NCBI GenBank assembly: GCA_017527825.1
Contig: JAFXPO010000006.1
Location: 1-43,970 of the forward strand
Length of the DNA stretch: 43,970 bases
Source: Oscillospiraceae bacterium
Lineage (GTDB): Bacteria > Bacillota > Clostridia > Oscillospirales > Oscillospiraceae
Reading direction: 5' to 3'
Shown: one piece after another, positions 21,022-29,934 of the stretch
Position numbering within the stretch: the first letter of the stretch is position 1
How the letters are laid out: every line of letters begins with the position of its first letter
Notes under the pieces: generated by a model
What the model saw: the letters and a program-made list of their open reading frames with translations, nothing else
What the model was told of the DNA's origin: nothing
Database searches by the model: none
Translations under genes and position numbers: made by a program

Positions 21022-22827
21022 ATGAAAAAAATTCTTGCGTTTGTACTTGTGCTGGCAATGTCGCTGTGTGCGGCGGGCTGCGCGGAAAGCGCGGAAAACA
21101 CTGCTCCGGTGATTCGCGGTGTTCGGGACCAGACGGCGGTTTCCGGCAGCGTCTTCAACGCTCTTTCCGGCGTCAGCGCCACAGACGCGGAGGACGGCGA
21201 CCTGACCGGGAAAATCGAGATCTCGGCCACACCGTCCCTCACCTTCCGGGATGGAAAGGCAACGCTGGATGGCTCTGGCAACTACGACCTGGTTTACACC
21301 GTCACCGACAAGAACGGAGCGACGGAGGAGGTTCCGGCAACGCTGACCGTTACCAAGCGGATCGGCGCGCCGGTGCTTGAGCGGCAGTTTGATTTCAGCA
21401 CTCTGACCGCGACGGACAACCACGGTTGGGAGCTTCGCGTCGGCGGCGGCGCACAGGCGACCGGTTCCCTGCGTGAGGGCTCATATGTGGTGGATGTCAC
21501 CAATCCGGGCGGCGGAGACGTAGACGTGCAGCTGGTCAGACCCGGCTTTGCCGTGGAAAACGCGGAATACCGCGTGAACATCTGGGCAAAGTCCAGCGCT
21601 CCCACCTATGCGCACCTGATCGCCCGCGATGAGAACGCGGCGGGCTGGGAGACCTTCGGCGGAGCGTACAATGTGCGGCTCGACGAGCATGTGACCCCGG
21701 TGGAGATGTTCTTTACCGCCAAGAGCACGGGCAGCGCGGAGCTGATGCTGAACCTCGGCAAGATCACGCCGAACCCCGGCAATCCCTCGGACACGACGCC
21801 GAAGGAATTCACCGTGACCATCGACAAGATCGAGCTATATCAAATTACCGGCGTGGAGAGTGAGAATCCGGCCTACACGGCGGACTTCTCCTCCGGCAAG
21901 GGACTGTCAATGGAGACCGGCGACGGCGCTGCCGCAGAGACGCGCTTTGAAAACGGCGCCGCCATCGCGGACATCCGTGTCTATCCGCAAAACGGCGGCG
22001 TGTGGAGCATCCGCGCCGATCTGGGTCTTGGCGACGTCAAGATTCAGGAGGGGACGAACTATTACTACCATCTTACGCTGAACGCTGAGAATGGTCTGGA
22101 GGGCGAGTGCCTGGTGGAGAGCAAGAGCCAGTACCACGAGGCGCGCACCAACTTCAACAGCATTGCCGCCGCCGCGGGGGAGGACGTGGTCATCTCCGGG
22201 TATTTCGGCGGCTCGTGCAGCATCAGCGATCCGGTCGTTCGCCTGCAGATCGGCAACGCCCCGGCGGGCAAATCGCAGAATACCATCACCTTCAAGAGCC
22301 TTGAGTTCGGCACGCTGGACGGTGACAAGGAGGTCGTCAAGACCATCGAGACCTTCGCGCCCATCGGCAAGGGTACCGCCTATGAGGACAGTGAACAGTG
22401 CCCGTGGGAGACCTTTAACGGCACCGATGACGACAACAAGAATGGTGTGGGCACCATCTGGACGGAGGATGGCAGCCTCTTTTACCGCATCGACGACGGC
22501 GGCAGCGTGGATTGGCACAACAAGCTGATCTGTCCGTTCACGCTTCCGGCGGACAGCGCGTGCACCATTGTGCTCAGCGCGAAGGCAAGCAAGCCCGTCT
22601 CCTGCGACTGCTACCTCAATCCTGTGGGCGGCTGGGACCCGCGCATCGCGCAGCGGATCACCTTCACCACGGAGGAGCAGCCCTACTCCTTTACCGCAAC
22701 AACACCCTTTGACGCGGATACGGACGTGGAGCTGCTGTTCCAGTTCGGTTCCTCCGAGACGGCGGAGCTTGGCGAGGTGACGGTTGAGATCACCGACGTG
22801 AGAATCTACCGGATGCCGGTGCAATAA
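21022..22827 (+). CDS. Surface lipoprotein with Ig-like domain and carbohydrate-binding-like modules
   Basis: The ATG at 21022, 5 bases after GGAGGAGG, gives 601 residues. ILAFVLVLAMSLCAAGC is a lipoprotein signal. An Ig-like DUF5011-type domain follows (PVIRGVRDQTAVSGSVFNAL to VPATLTVTKR, about residues 30-115). Then come about three beta-sandwich modules of the CBM4/9 kind, each ending in a strand such as FTVTIDKIELYQI or VTVEITDVRIYRM and containing an EYRVNIWAKS-like strand. No catalytic motif is seen. It probably binds a polysaccharide at the cell surface. It is cotranscribed with the giant module protein 55 bases downstream and controlled from the repressor-linked promoter. Domain names are by pattern, not by search. 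Confidence 0.75.
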   Translation: MKKILAFVLVLAMSLCAAGCAESAENTAPVIRGVRDQTAVSGSVFNALSGVSATDAEDGDLTGKIEISATPSLTFRDGKATLDGSGNYDLVYTVTDKNGATEEVPATLTVTKRIGAPVLERQFDFSTLTATDNHGWELRVGGGAQATGSLREGSYVVDVTNPGGGDVDVQLVRPGFAVENAEYRVNIWAKSSAPTYAHLIARDENAAGWETFGGAYNVRLDEHVTPVEMFFTAKSTGSAELMLNLGKITPNPGNPSDTTPKEFTVTIDKIELYQITGVESENPAYTADFSSGKGLSMETGDGAAAETRFENGAAIADIRVYPQNGGVWSIRADLGLGDVKIQEGTNYYYHLTLNAENGLEGECLVESKSQYHEARTNFNSIAAAAGEDVVISGYFGGSCSISDPVVRLQIGNAPAGKSQNTITFKSLEFGTLDGDKEVVKTIETFAPIGKGTAYEDSEQCPWETFNGTDDDNKNGVGTIWTEDGSLFYRIDDGGSVDWHNKLICPFTLPADSACTIVLSAKASKPVSCDCYLNPVGGWDPRIAQRITFTTEEQPYSFTATTPFDADTDVELLFQFGSSETAELGEVTVEITDVRIYRMPVQ

Positions 22828-22882
22828 CCCGGAGCGCAGACGCCGGGAAACAATGTGTACGAATCATAGAGGAGGCAGAAAA

Positions 22883-25800
22883 ATGAGAATTGGGAAGATA
22901 CTGACATCAGCCGTCCTTACGGCGTCCATGCTTCTGTCGCTGCTTGTCGGCGGCGTGGCGAATGCCGTCAATACGCCGGTTGCGTTGGAGCAGAAGGCGA
23001 TGCTCGACCCGCTCTCCGCGACAGAGGGCGTCGCCTACGAGCGGCACGAGGCGGGGTACGCTGTGGACCTCGGTCGTGAGGCGGACAGCGTGACGGTGAA
23101 CATCGCCGCCCCGGAAGCGGAAGGCGAGCGCGCGGCGTGGAAGGCGCGCCTGTATGTGGATACCGGCGTCGAGCTGATGCGCGGCGTCACCTACCGCGTC
23201 AGCTACTCGCTCGCCGCGCTGCGGGAGCAGTCCGCGTATGACGTCCACTTCGACAGCAGCATGGCGGAGGATGCTTACGGCGTACTGTATGGTCGGAGCG
23301 TTGCGGCGGAGGGTATGGATACCGTGGAGTATCTGCTCACCCCGGAGGCGGCGCGTGGAACGCTCGTTCTGCGGCTCCAGCTTGGCATGACCGGCGCGGA
23401 GGGCAACGAGCTGCGCTTCGCGAACCTCAAGGTGGAGGAAGCGTCCGCGAGCGCCGGGAACGTTCTGGCGGATCAGCTGAACTACGGCACACAGGGCAAT
23501 ATCAGCATCTGGACAAATGAGGACAGCCGCGCGATCCTGGTCGGCGGCGAGAACTCCGCGACGCTGACCGTCACGGAGGCGCCGAGATTCGGCGCGGAGG
23601 TCTGGAAGATCAAGCTGCTCGCGGCAACGGGACTGCGCCCGGAGGCGGGCAAAGCCTACCGCGTCCGCGCCGATCTGACGAGCACGGCGGCGGCTGAATA
23701 TGAGATTTGTTACAACGAGGGCGACTTTGAAAAGGGCTACGACGTGCAGTACGCGCAACAGCTCACGGCGGGCACCCAGACCATCGACCGCACGATCTAT
23801 ATTCCGACGAACCGGGAGAATGCCGGTGAGCTGGTGCTTCAGTTCTCGCTGGGCAAGCTGGCGGGTGGCGAGTCGGTGACGATCAGCGGCATCCGCGTCG
23901 AGGAGGCGATCCCTGCCTACACAAGCGTGCTGAGCGACGATTTTGCGTACAACAAGTCGGAGACCACCGTGAACTACGGCACGCGCGCCACAGAGCACAC
24001 CACGGACGCCGGAGCGAGCGTCAATTGGGGCGGTCTTGTGGTAGAGAAGAGCGGACAGAGGGCGAACGCGCTGACCGTCGAGAGCAATAACGCTGTGAAG
24101 CTGTCGGTGGGCACTCAGGAAGACGACAACGGAACCTACACGGCAAAGCTGCACATTTTGGCTGGAAAGCTGACGGCGGAGCACTATTATCGCGTCAGCT
24201 TCAAGATCGCAAGCCCTGACGCGCCGTATTCCGAATACGAGATTTTGTATGGTTCCGTGCTTCATGGCGACGGAAAAGACAACGACACCCGCTATGGTGT
24301 GCTGAAGCAGCGCAGTCTCACGGGGGAAGATACTGTGGAGTATCTTTTCAAAGCGGATGAGACCGACCGGGACCTCGTTGTGACGCTTCAGCTTGGCAAG
24401 ACGGACTCAACCAAACGGGACGTTACAGTCAGCGAATTCAGTCTCACAGACCTGGGGACCGATCCCGCCACAGTACCGGTGCTGTCAACGAACGCCTTTA
24501 CGGTGCAGAAAAAACTGGACAACGCAGATGTCACCGATGTTGGAACGGCGGATTCCAATGGAACGGGCGGCGTTTCCTATCAGACGGAGACGGATGCGGA
24601 CGCGGGCAATGGATGGAAAAACCGCTTGTACATCCACCCGGCAGGAGTTTCGCTTACGCCGGGTGAAAGCTATCGCGTTCGCTTCGACATGCAGACGGAC
24701 ACCGCGATCAACGGCGCGAACCTGAACCTCCTTTGGGGGAAAGGGGTCAGCGTGGAAGACCATGTGATGAAAGCGTACGGCGGCGGAGAGTACAATCTGA
24801 CGCTGGAAGCGAATAAGCCGTATACCTATGAGACGCGCGTTACCGCTGCGGAGGGTAAGACCGACCTCGCGATTGCGTTCCAGATGGCGGGCGTCGCGCA
24901 GGGAACCAGACTGACGTTCAGCAACGTTCGCGTTGAAAAGATCAACACGACAGTGGAATCGGATAATCTGGTCAGCGGCAGCTTCAGCTACAGCGACACG
25001 GGTACCGATTATTTCGAACCGGTTCACTGCGAAATCACCGCGAGAGACGACGCGAATCATTCTGTTTCGCTCACTTGCCAAGATGGTGGCTCCAGAAAGC
25101 TGTACATGAAGAACATTGCCATGCTGGACGTCAACAAAACCTACAAGATCAGTTATCAGATCAGCGTGGGCGCGGAAACGGTCAAGACATATAACGCGCT
25201 GTATCAATGCAGCGGCACGGTGGATTCGACGTGGAGCAGATTTGATAAGGCATTCGGTGACCGCTACGGTCTGCCGCTGAGCACGCAGACGGAGACGGTG
25301 GCGTACTACACGCGCCCGACAGAGAGCGGAAGACCGCTTGAGCTGCAGCTTGAACTGGACCAGCTGGACAAAGACACCGTAATCACCATCAGCAACCTCA
25401 CGGTGCAGGAGGTGACGCTGAGCGACAATTTGGGCGCCGGAGTGACCAGCCGGAATCTCGACGGTTCCGTCTACGCCGAGACGCCCATCGCGGACTATGA
25501 GGCGACGCTGACGCGCAGCGGCTCCCAGACGGTGTTTGACGTCAGCAAGGCGCCGAACGGCGGCGACGCGTGGAAGGATTTCAACGCCCGCGTCTTCCTC
25601 CGCACCGGTTTCTCCGCCGCGGCGGACAAGACCTACCGCGTCAGCTTCGATCTCAAGGCGGCGAAGGCGCAGAACAAGGTCGTTGTGCTCTACGGCGGCA
25701 ACGAGGGAGACAAGGCTTACGGCGAGCAGTATGACTGGAAGTTCGCGGAGAACGAGACCAAGAACATCACCTGCGTCATTCCGGCGAACAAGGCGACCGG

Positions 25801-28141
25801 CGACCTGATCGTCCAGCTCAACCTCGGCGAGATCGATCAGACCACCGGAAACACCTTTACCGTCAGCCATCTGAAGGTGGAGGAGATCACCTACACCTAC
25901 AGCACGGTGCAGACCGGTTCCCACACGAAATACACCTCCTATTGCGATGTTCAGCCGGGCTATCGCGCTGAGACCGCGTCTACGGAGGACGCCGCGGCGA
26001 TCGCTCTCACGGAGGTTCCCGCCGAGGGCACGGAGCCGTGGAAGGCAAAGCTGTTTATCGATACCGGCATCCGGCCGCAGGTGGGCGAGACCTACCGCGT
26101 TACGCTGGATGCGTCGGCGGACAAGGATCAGGATTTTGAAATTTGCTATAACCGGGACGGCGACGAGAAGGGCTTTGACGCGATCTATGCGCTGCATGTC
26201 GCCGCGGGCGATACAAAGACGGTGGAGCGCGTCTTTACCGCGGAAAGCTCCGGCGAGCTGATCGTGCAGCTCTCGGTGGGCAACGCGGTCGAGCCGAACA
26301 CGATTCGCGCCGGCGGACTCAAGGTCGAGCGCATCACCTATACCTATACCGATCAAAGCGCACTGCCCGCCGCGCTGAGCTATCGGACGCAGACAGCGGT
26401 GGATTTCTGGGCGCATGAGGACTATACCGCCGCGCTCACCGGTACCGCGGACGCTGCGACGGTGAATATTTCCAAGGCGCCCGCCTCCGGCGCGGAAGCG
26501 TGGAAGGCAAAGCTGTTTGTCCACACCGGCGCGGTGCTGCGCGCGGGCGGATTCTACAAGGTCACGGCAAACCTCAGCGCCGCGGCGGCGCAGGACGTCG
26601 ACGTGTGCTACAACAACGCGGACGCGGAGAAGGGCTATGGCGAGCTGAACGGCGTCCGCATCGCCAAGGGTGAAACCCGGACGGTAGAAAAGCTCCTCTA
26701 TGTGTCCCCGACCCGCGAGGATCTGAAGGCGCTGACGCTCCAGTTCAATCTCGGCAACGCCGCCAATCAGATCACCGTCAGCGGCGTGAAGGTGGAGGAG
26801 GTTCCGGTCTCGCTGCGCGACGCCATGCCGAAGGCTTTGAACTATTCCTCCGCTGTGCGCCGCCAGCTGGACGGCGGCTATGCGTCGACCATCGAGCGCG
26901 CGGCTGACACTGCCACGCTGCACCTCACGAGAGTGCCCCGCTCCGGCGCGGAAAGCTGGAAGGCGAAGCTGTACGTCAGCACCGGCGCGAGACTTGCGGC
27001 GGGCAAGACCTATCTGGTCACCGCCAACGTCCTGGCGTCGCAGACGATGGACTATGAGCTTTGCTTCAACGCGGGACAGCGGGAGAAGGGCTATGACGCG
27101 CTCTACGGTCAGAGGGCGGAAGCCGGCGCGGTCAACAGGATCGAACGGCTCATCACCGTTCCCGCCCGCGGCGCGTCGGGCGAACTGATTCTCCAGTTCT
27201 CCGTCGGCAGCAGCCCGGCGGCTAATGACATCACCGTCAGCGGCGTTTCCGTGCGTGAGCTTGCGCCCGGCGCGGCAAAGGCGGCGGTCAAGAGCGATTT
27301 CTCGCTGGCGGCGGTTACCGTTTCCGAGGCGACCGAAAACGCCTCCGGCATCCTGACCGTTTCCCACAAGAAGCTTGCGTATGAGATGACGAAGATTTCC
27401 GCGGAAGCCGGGGAGAACGAGCTTGCCGTGATCGGCGCCGGACTCTGCGCGGGCGAGACCTACGCGGTCAGCTTCACGGCGCGCGCCGACAAGGGCATGA
27501 CGGGTGAATTTGCCCTCTGCCGTGCGGACGGTGAGACGGTCGCGATCCTCAAGTCGATTCCGCTTTCCTCCGCGAAGCAGACCTATTCGTTTGTGACGGA
27601 CGGCGCGATTGCCGAGAGCGGCATGTATGAGCTGCGCTGGCGGTTCGGCTCTGCGCAGAACCAGAGTCTGGGCAGCGCGACGGTAGAGCTTTCGGATATC
27701 CATCTCTCCATTCCCGCCCAGCAGGTTTCCACTGTTCGCAGCGAAGATTCCGTGACGGTGGATGGGGAAGAAGCCGCCGCGAGCGTCTATGCCATCGACG
27801 GCTGCAACTACTTCAAGCTCCGCGATGCCGCAGCGCTGCTGAGCGGCACAAAGGCGCAGTTCGGCGTACAGTACGTCGAGGATCGGAATGCGGTCGCCAT
27901 CACAACCGGCGACGCATACGAGCCTGTCGGCGGAGAACTGACGGATACCGGCGATCTGTCGGCACAACTGATGCGTACACCGCAATCGGTGGAGGTTGAC
28001 GGCAAGGAAACGTATTTGAAGGCATACGGCATCGGCGGGTACAATTATTTCAGGATTCGCGATCTCGCCGCTGTGCTCGGATTTGGCGTGGACTATGACG
28101 GACAGACCAGAACCGTGGTCATCACCTCGACAAAGGAATAA
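22883..28141 (+). CDS. Giant secreted protein of about ten carbohydrate-binding-like modules and two copper-amine-oxidase-N-like domains
   Basis: The ATG at 22883 (AGAGGAGG upstream) gives 1752 residues. A cleavable signal peptide (LTSAVLTASMLLSLLVGGVA then NA) is followed by about ten divergent modules of 150-180 residues. Each has a pattern like AWKAKLFIDTG, then GETYRVTLDA about 15 residues later, then ICYN..GD.EKGYD, then ELIVQLSVG and a closing strand of the type ITVSGVKVEEV. The pattern resembles CBM4/9 beta-sandwiches. The last about 140 residues are two copper-amine-oxidase-N-like repeats (YFKLRDAAALLSG, NYFRIRDLAAVLGFGVDYDG). No enzyme motif, LPXTG, SLH or dockerin was seen, so how it is held at the surface is unclear. 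Probably a glycan-binding scaffold; this is inference. Confidence 0.75.
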   Translation: MRIGKILTSAVLTASMLLSLLVGGVANAVNTPVALEQKAMLDPLSATEGVAYERHEAGYAVDLGREADSVTVNIAAPEAEGERAAWKARLYVDTGVELMRGVTYRVSYSLAALREQSAYDVHFDSSMAEDAYGVLYGRSVAAEGMDTVEYLLTPEAARGTLVLRLQLGMTGAEGNELRFANLKVEEASASAGNVLADQLNYGTQGNISIWTNEDSRAILVGGENSATLTVTEAPRFGAEVWKIKLLAATGLRPEAGKAYRVRADLTSTAAAEYEICYNEGDFEKGYDVQYAQQLTAGTQTIDRTIYIPTNRENAGELVLQFSLGKLAGGESVTISGIRVEEAIPAYTSVLSDDFAYNKSETTVNYGTRATEHTTDAGASVNWGGLVVEKSGQRANALTVESNNAVKLSVGTQEDDNGTYTAKLHILAGKLTAEHYYRVSFKIASPDAPYSEYEILYGSVLHGDGKDNDTRYGVLKQRSLTGEDTVEYLFKADETDRDLVVTLQLGKTDSTKRDVTVSEFSLTDLGTDPATVPVLSTNAFTVQKKLDNADVTDVGTADSNGTGGVSYQTETDADAGNGWKNRLYIHPAGVSLTPGESYRVRFDMQTDTAINGANLNLLWGKGVSVEDHVMKAYGGGEYNLTLEANKPYTYETRVTAAEGKTDLAIAFQMAGVAQGTRLTFSNVRVEKINTTVESDNLVSGSFSYSDTGTDYFEPVHCEITARDDANHSVSLTCQDGGSRKLYMKNIAMLDVNKTYKISYQISVGAETVKTYNALYQCSGTVDSTWSRFDKAFGDRYGLPLSTQTETVAYYTRPTESGRPLELQLELDQLDKDTVITISNLTVQEVTLSDNLGAGVTSRNLDGSVYAETPIADYEATLTRSGSQTVFDVSKAPNGGDAWKDFNARVFLRTGFSAAADKTYRVSFDLKAAKAQNKVVVLYGGNEGDKAYGEQYDWKFAENETKNITCVIPANKATGDLIVQLNLGEIDQTTGNTFTVSHLKVEEITYTYSTVQTGSHTKYTSYCDVQPGYRAETASTEDAAAIALTEVPAEGTEPWKAKLFIDTGIRPQVGETYRVTLDASADKDQDFEICYNRDGDEKGFDAIYALHVAAGDTKTVERVFTAESSGELIVQLSVGNAVEPNTIRAGGLKVERITYTYTDQSALPAALSYRTQTAVDFWAHEDYTAALTGTADAATVNISKAPASGAEAWKAKLFVHTGAVLRAGGFYKVTANLSAAAAQDVDVCYNNADAEKGYGELNGVRIAKGETRTVEKLLYVSPTREDLKALTLQFNLGNAANQITVSGVKVEEVPVSLRDAMPKALNYSSAVRRQLDGGYASTIERAADTATLHLTRVPRSGAESWKAKLYVSTGARLAAGKTYLVTANVLASQTMDYELCFNAGQREKGYDALYGQRAEAGAVNRIERLITVPARGASGELILQFSVGSSPAANDITVSGVSVRELAPGAAKAAVKSDFSLAAVTVSEATENASGILTVSHKKLAYEMTKISAEAGENELAVIGAGLCAGETYAVSFTARADKGMTGEFALCRADGETVAILKSIPLSSAKQTYSFVTDGAIAESGMYELRWRFGSAQNQSLGSATVELSDIHLSIPAQQVSTVRSEDSVTVDGEEAAASVYAIDGCNYFKLRDAAALLSGTKAQFGVQYVEDRNAVAITTGDAYEPVGGELTDTGDLSAQLMRTPQSVEVDGKETYLKAYGIGGYNYFRIRDLAAVLGFGVDYDGQTRTVVITSTKE
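23040..27715 (+). repeat. Ten-fold module repeat inside the giant protein gene
   Basis: The TYRV-type strand codons occur near 23190, 23655, 24184, 24671, 25141, 25632, 26091, 26551, 27010 and 27459, a spacing of 449-529 bases. Modules 7 to 9 are the most alike in protein (PWKAKLFIDTG, AWKAKLFVHTG, SWKAKLYVSTG); modules 3 to 5 are the most divergent. Confidence 0.75.
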
Positions 28142-28155
28142 GAAACGCTTACTTC

Positions 28156-28187
28156 GAGGGCGCAGATGGAGCACCATCTGCGCCCTC
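28156..28187. terminator. Hairpin after the giant protein gene
   Basis: GAGGGCGCAGATGG (28156-28169) pairs perfectly with CCATCTGCGCCCTC (28174-28187) around a 4-base loop, 14 bases after the stop. The downstream side has A-runs rather than T-runs, so it may only stall polymerase or protect the mRNA end. Confidence 0.6.
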
Positions 28188-28221
28188 CGCTTGAAAAAAC
28201 GAGGCGGAACGCAAAAAAGGG

Positions 28222-28250
28222 TTGCAAAATCAAAAGCGGTGTTGTATAAT
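28222..28250 (+). promoter_or_regulatory. Sigma-A promoter of the sodium symporter gene
   Basis: TTGCAA (28222-28227) and TATAAT (28245-28250) are 17 bases apart, 46 bases before the ATG. Confidence 0.8.
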
Positions 28251-28296
28251 GCCGCCTTGTGGAAATCCACTTTAGGCATTTAAAGGAGAAAATTGC

Positions 28297-29631
28297 ATGG
28301 AAAGAGAAAGACTTGGAAGCCGCCTGGGCTTTATTTTGCTCTCGGCGGGCTGCGCGATCGGGTGCGGCAATGTGTGGAAATTCCCGTGGATGACCGGTCA
28401 GTACGGCGGCGGCGGATTCGTGCTTGTGTACATCATCTGCCTGCTGCTGTTGGGCTTGCCTGTCATGACCATGGAGTTCACCGTGGGGCGCGCGGCGCAG
28501 AAAAGCCCGGTTAAAATGTATCAGGCGCTGGAAAAGCCCGGTCAGAAATGGGGCATCATGGGCTACGTCTCCCTGATCGGCAACATTGCGCTGATGGCGT
28601 TCTACACCGTCGTCTGCGGCTGGATCATCAACTATTTCTGCAAGTTCCTGGTGGGGCAGAACAGCGACATTGGATTTGTGCCAATGATTACAAACCCCGG
28701 CTTGAACGTGACGTTCCTGGCGGTCACCGTCGTGGTCACGTTTGTGATTCTCAGCTTCAACCTTCAGGGTGGTCTGGAGCGCGTGACCAAGTACATGATG
28801 GTGGCGCTGCTGCTCCTGATGCTGGTGCTGGCGGTACACAGCATCACACTCCCCGGCGCGAAGGAGGGTCTTGCGTTCTACCTCGTGCCCGACTTTTCCA
28901 AGATCAACGGCTCTGTTATCGTCGGAGCCATGAATCAGGCGTTCTTCACCCTTTCTCTCGGCATCGGCAGTATGGCGATCTTCGGCAGCTACATTGACAA
29001 GGATCGCGCGCTGATGGGCGAGTCCGTGAACGTCATCGTCCTCGATACGCTCGTGGCACTGCTTGCGGGCTTCATCATGTTCCCCGCCTGCTTCTCCTAC
29101 GGTCTTGAGGTCGGCGCGGGTCCAAGCCTGCTGTTCGACACCATGGCGACCGTGTTCAACAACATGACAGGCGGACGCTTCTGGGGCACCCTGTTCTTCC
29201 TGTTCATGGTCTTTGCCGCCATGTCCACGGTGCTGGCGGTGTGCGAGAACATCCTCGCCATGACCCGCGACCTCTTCGGCTGGAGCCGTCCCAAGGGCAG
29301 CCTGATCTGCGGCGTCGTCGTGTTCCTGCTGGGTCTGACCACCGCGCTGGGCTACAGCGTGTTCAGCTTCCAGCCCTTTGCGGAAGGCTCCGCGTGGCTG
29401 GACTTCTGGGACTTCATCGTCTCCACCAACGCTCTGCCCATCGGCAGTCTGGTGTTTGCGCTGTTCTGCTGCAACAACTTCGGCTGGGGCTGGGACAACT
29501 TTGTCAAGGAAGCGAACACCGGCAAGGGGCTCAAGGTGCAGCCCTGGATGAAGCCAATCTTCCGCTTCTGCGTGCCCGCGATCATCGTGGTGCTCTATGT
29601 TTACGGTCTTGCCACCTTCGGCTGGCGGTAA
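28297..29631 (+). CDS. Neurotransmitter:sodium symporter (NSS/SNF) family transporter
   Basis: The 444-residue protein is strongly hydrophobic with about 11-12 membrane helices. The NSS signature is in helix 1 (SAGCAIGCGNVWKFPWMTGQ), where residues normally coordinate sodium, and GGGGFVLVYIICLLLLGLP begins helix 2. Helix 6 contains FFTLSLGIGSMAIFGSY, the unwound region that normally binds substrate and chloride or sodium. Family members take up amino acids or related amines with sodium. The length fits bacterial NSS proteins of the MhsT/Tyt1 kind. AAAGGAG lies upstream. It has its own promoter and a strong terminator, so it is transcribed independently of the surface-protein operon. Substrate cannot be told from sequence. 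Confidence 0.9.
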   Translation: MERERLGSRLGFILLSAGCAIGCGNVWKFPWMTGQYGGGGFVLVYIICLLLLGLPVMTMEFTVGRAAQKSPVKMYQALEKPGQKWGIMGYVSLIGNIALMAFYTVVCGWIINYFCKFLVGQNSDIGFVPMITNPGLNVTFLAVTVVVTFVILSFNLQGGLERVTKYMMVALLLLMLVLAVHSITLPGAKEGLAFYLVPDFSKINGSVIVGAMNQAFFTLSLGIGSMAIFGSYIDKDRALMGESVNVIVLDTLVALLAGFIMFPACFSYGLEVGAGPSLLFDTMATVFNNMTGGRFWGTLFFLFMVFAAMSTVLAVCENILAMTRDLFGWSRPKGSLICGVVVFLLGLTTALGYSVFSFQPFAEGSAWLDFWDFIVSTNALPIGSLVFALFCCNNFGWGWDNFVKEANTGKGLKVQPWMKPIFRFCVPAIIVVLYVYGLATFGWR

Positions 29632-29644
29632 GCAAATCATCAAG

Positions 29645-29680
29645 AAAACAACCCGTGGCCCAACGCCATGGGTTGTTTTT
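29645..29680 (+). terminator. Terminator 1 after the symporter gene
   Basis: AAAACAACCCGTGGC (29645-29659) pairs with GCCATGGGTTGTTTTT (29665-29680) with one G:T pair, ending in five T bases. Confidence 0.85.
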
Positions 29681-29696
29681 GCAGAAAAGACGACAT

Positions 29697-29732
29697 AAAA
29701 AAGTCAAGCGTAAAAAACGCTTGACTTTTTTT
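29697..29732. terminator. Terminator 2, overlapping the rpoB promoter
   Basis: AAAAAAGTCAAGCG (29697-29710) pairs with CGCTTGACTTTTTTT (29718-29732). The right arm contains TTGACT, the -35 box of the rpoB promoter. Confidence 0.9.
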
Positions 29733-29749
29733 GGATGATTCGGTATAAT
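29721..29749 (+). promoter_or_regulatory. rpoB: Sigma-A promoter of rpoBC
   Basis: TTGACT (29721-29726) and TATAAT (29744-29749) are 17 bases apart, about 186 bases before the rpoB ATG. The -35 box lies inside the right arm of terminator 2. Confidence 0.85.
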
Positions 29750-29934
29750 AAAGCGCTTATATGCGAAAGTTGGTGGGCAGCAAAACTTCACCTACTAACG
29801 CAAGTGTAGCAAAATGCATTGAAAAAAGCAAGCGCCGCGGCGTTGTTTGTAACAACAAATCCGGGCGTATCGCAAAGCACATTATTTTTCTTCGCCACTG
29901 AGAGGCGGAGAGGAAAGAAAGGCGTGAAGAGCAA

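Larger units (their letters stand above)
29632..29934 (+). other. NSS-rpoB intergenic region with double terminator, rpoB promoter and leader
   Basis: This 303-base gap has no gene. It holds two stem-loop terminators (29645-29680 and 29697-29732), the rpoB promoter (29721-29749), and an AT-richer leader of about 180 bases. A weak hairpin is possible at about 29766-29797 (AGTTGGTG and CACCTACT, one mismatch). The ribosome binding site of rpoB is poor, with GGAAAGAAAGG more than 10 bases away. No known riboswitch was recognised. Confidence 0.7.

Noticed and set aside
23040..27715. Repeats in the giant protein as a possible CRISPR or DNA-level tandem array
   Set aside because: Repeat units are 450-530 bases, coding, and divergent in DNA; this is a protein domain repeat.
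24485..28279. Minus-strand frame of about 1260 codons opposite the giant module protein
   Set aside because: Same shadow effect; the plus-strand reading has a signal peptide, clear internal repeats and a ribosome binding site.
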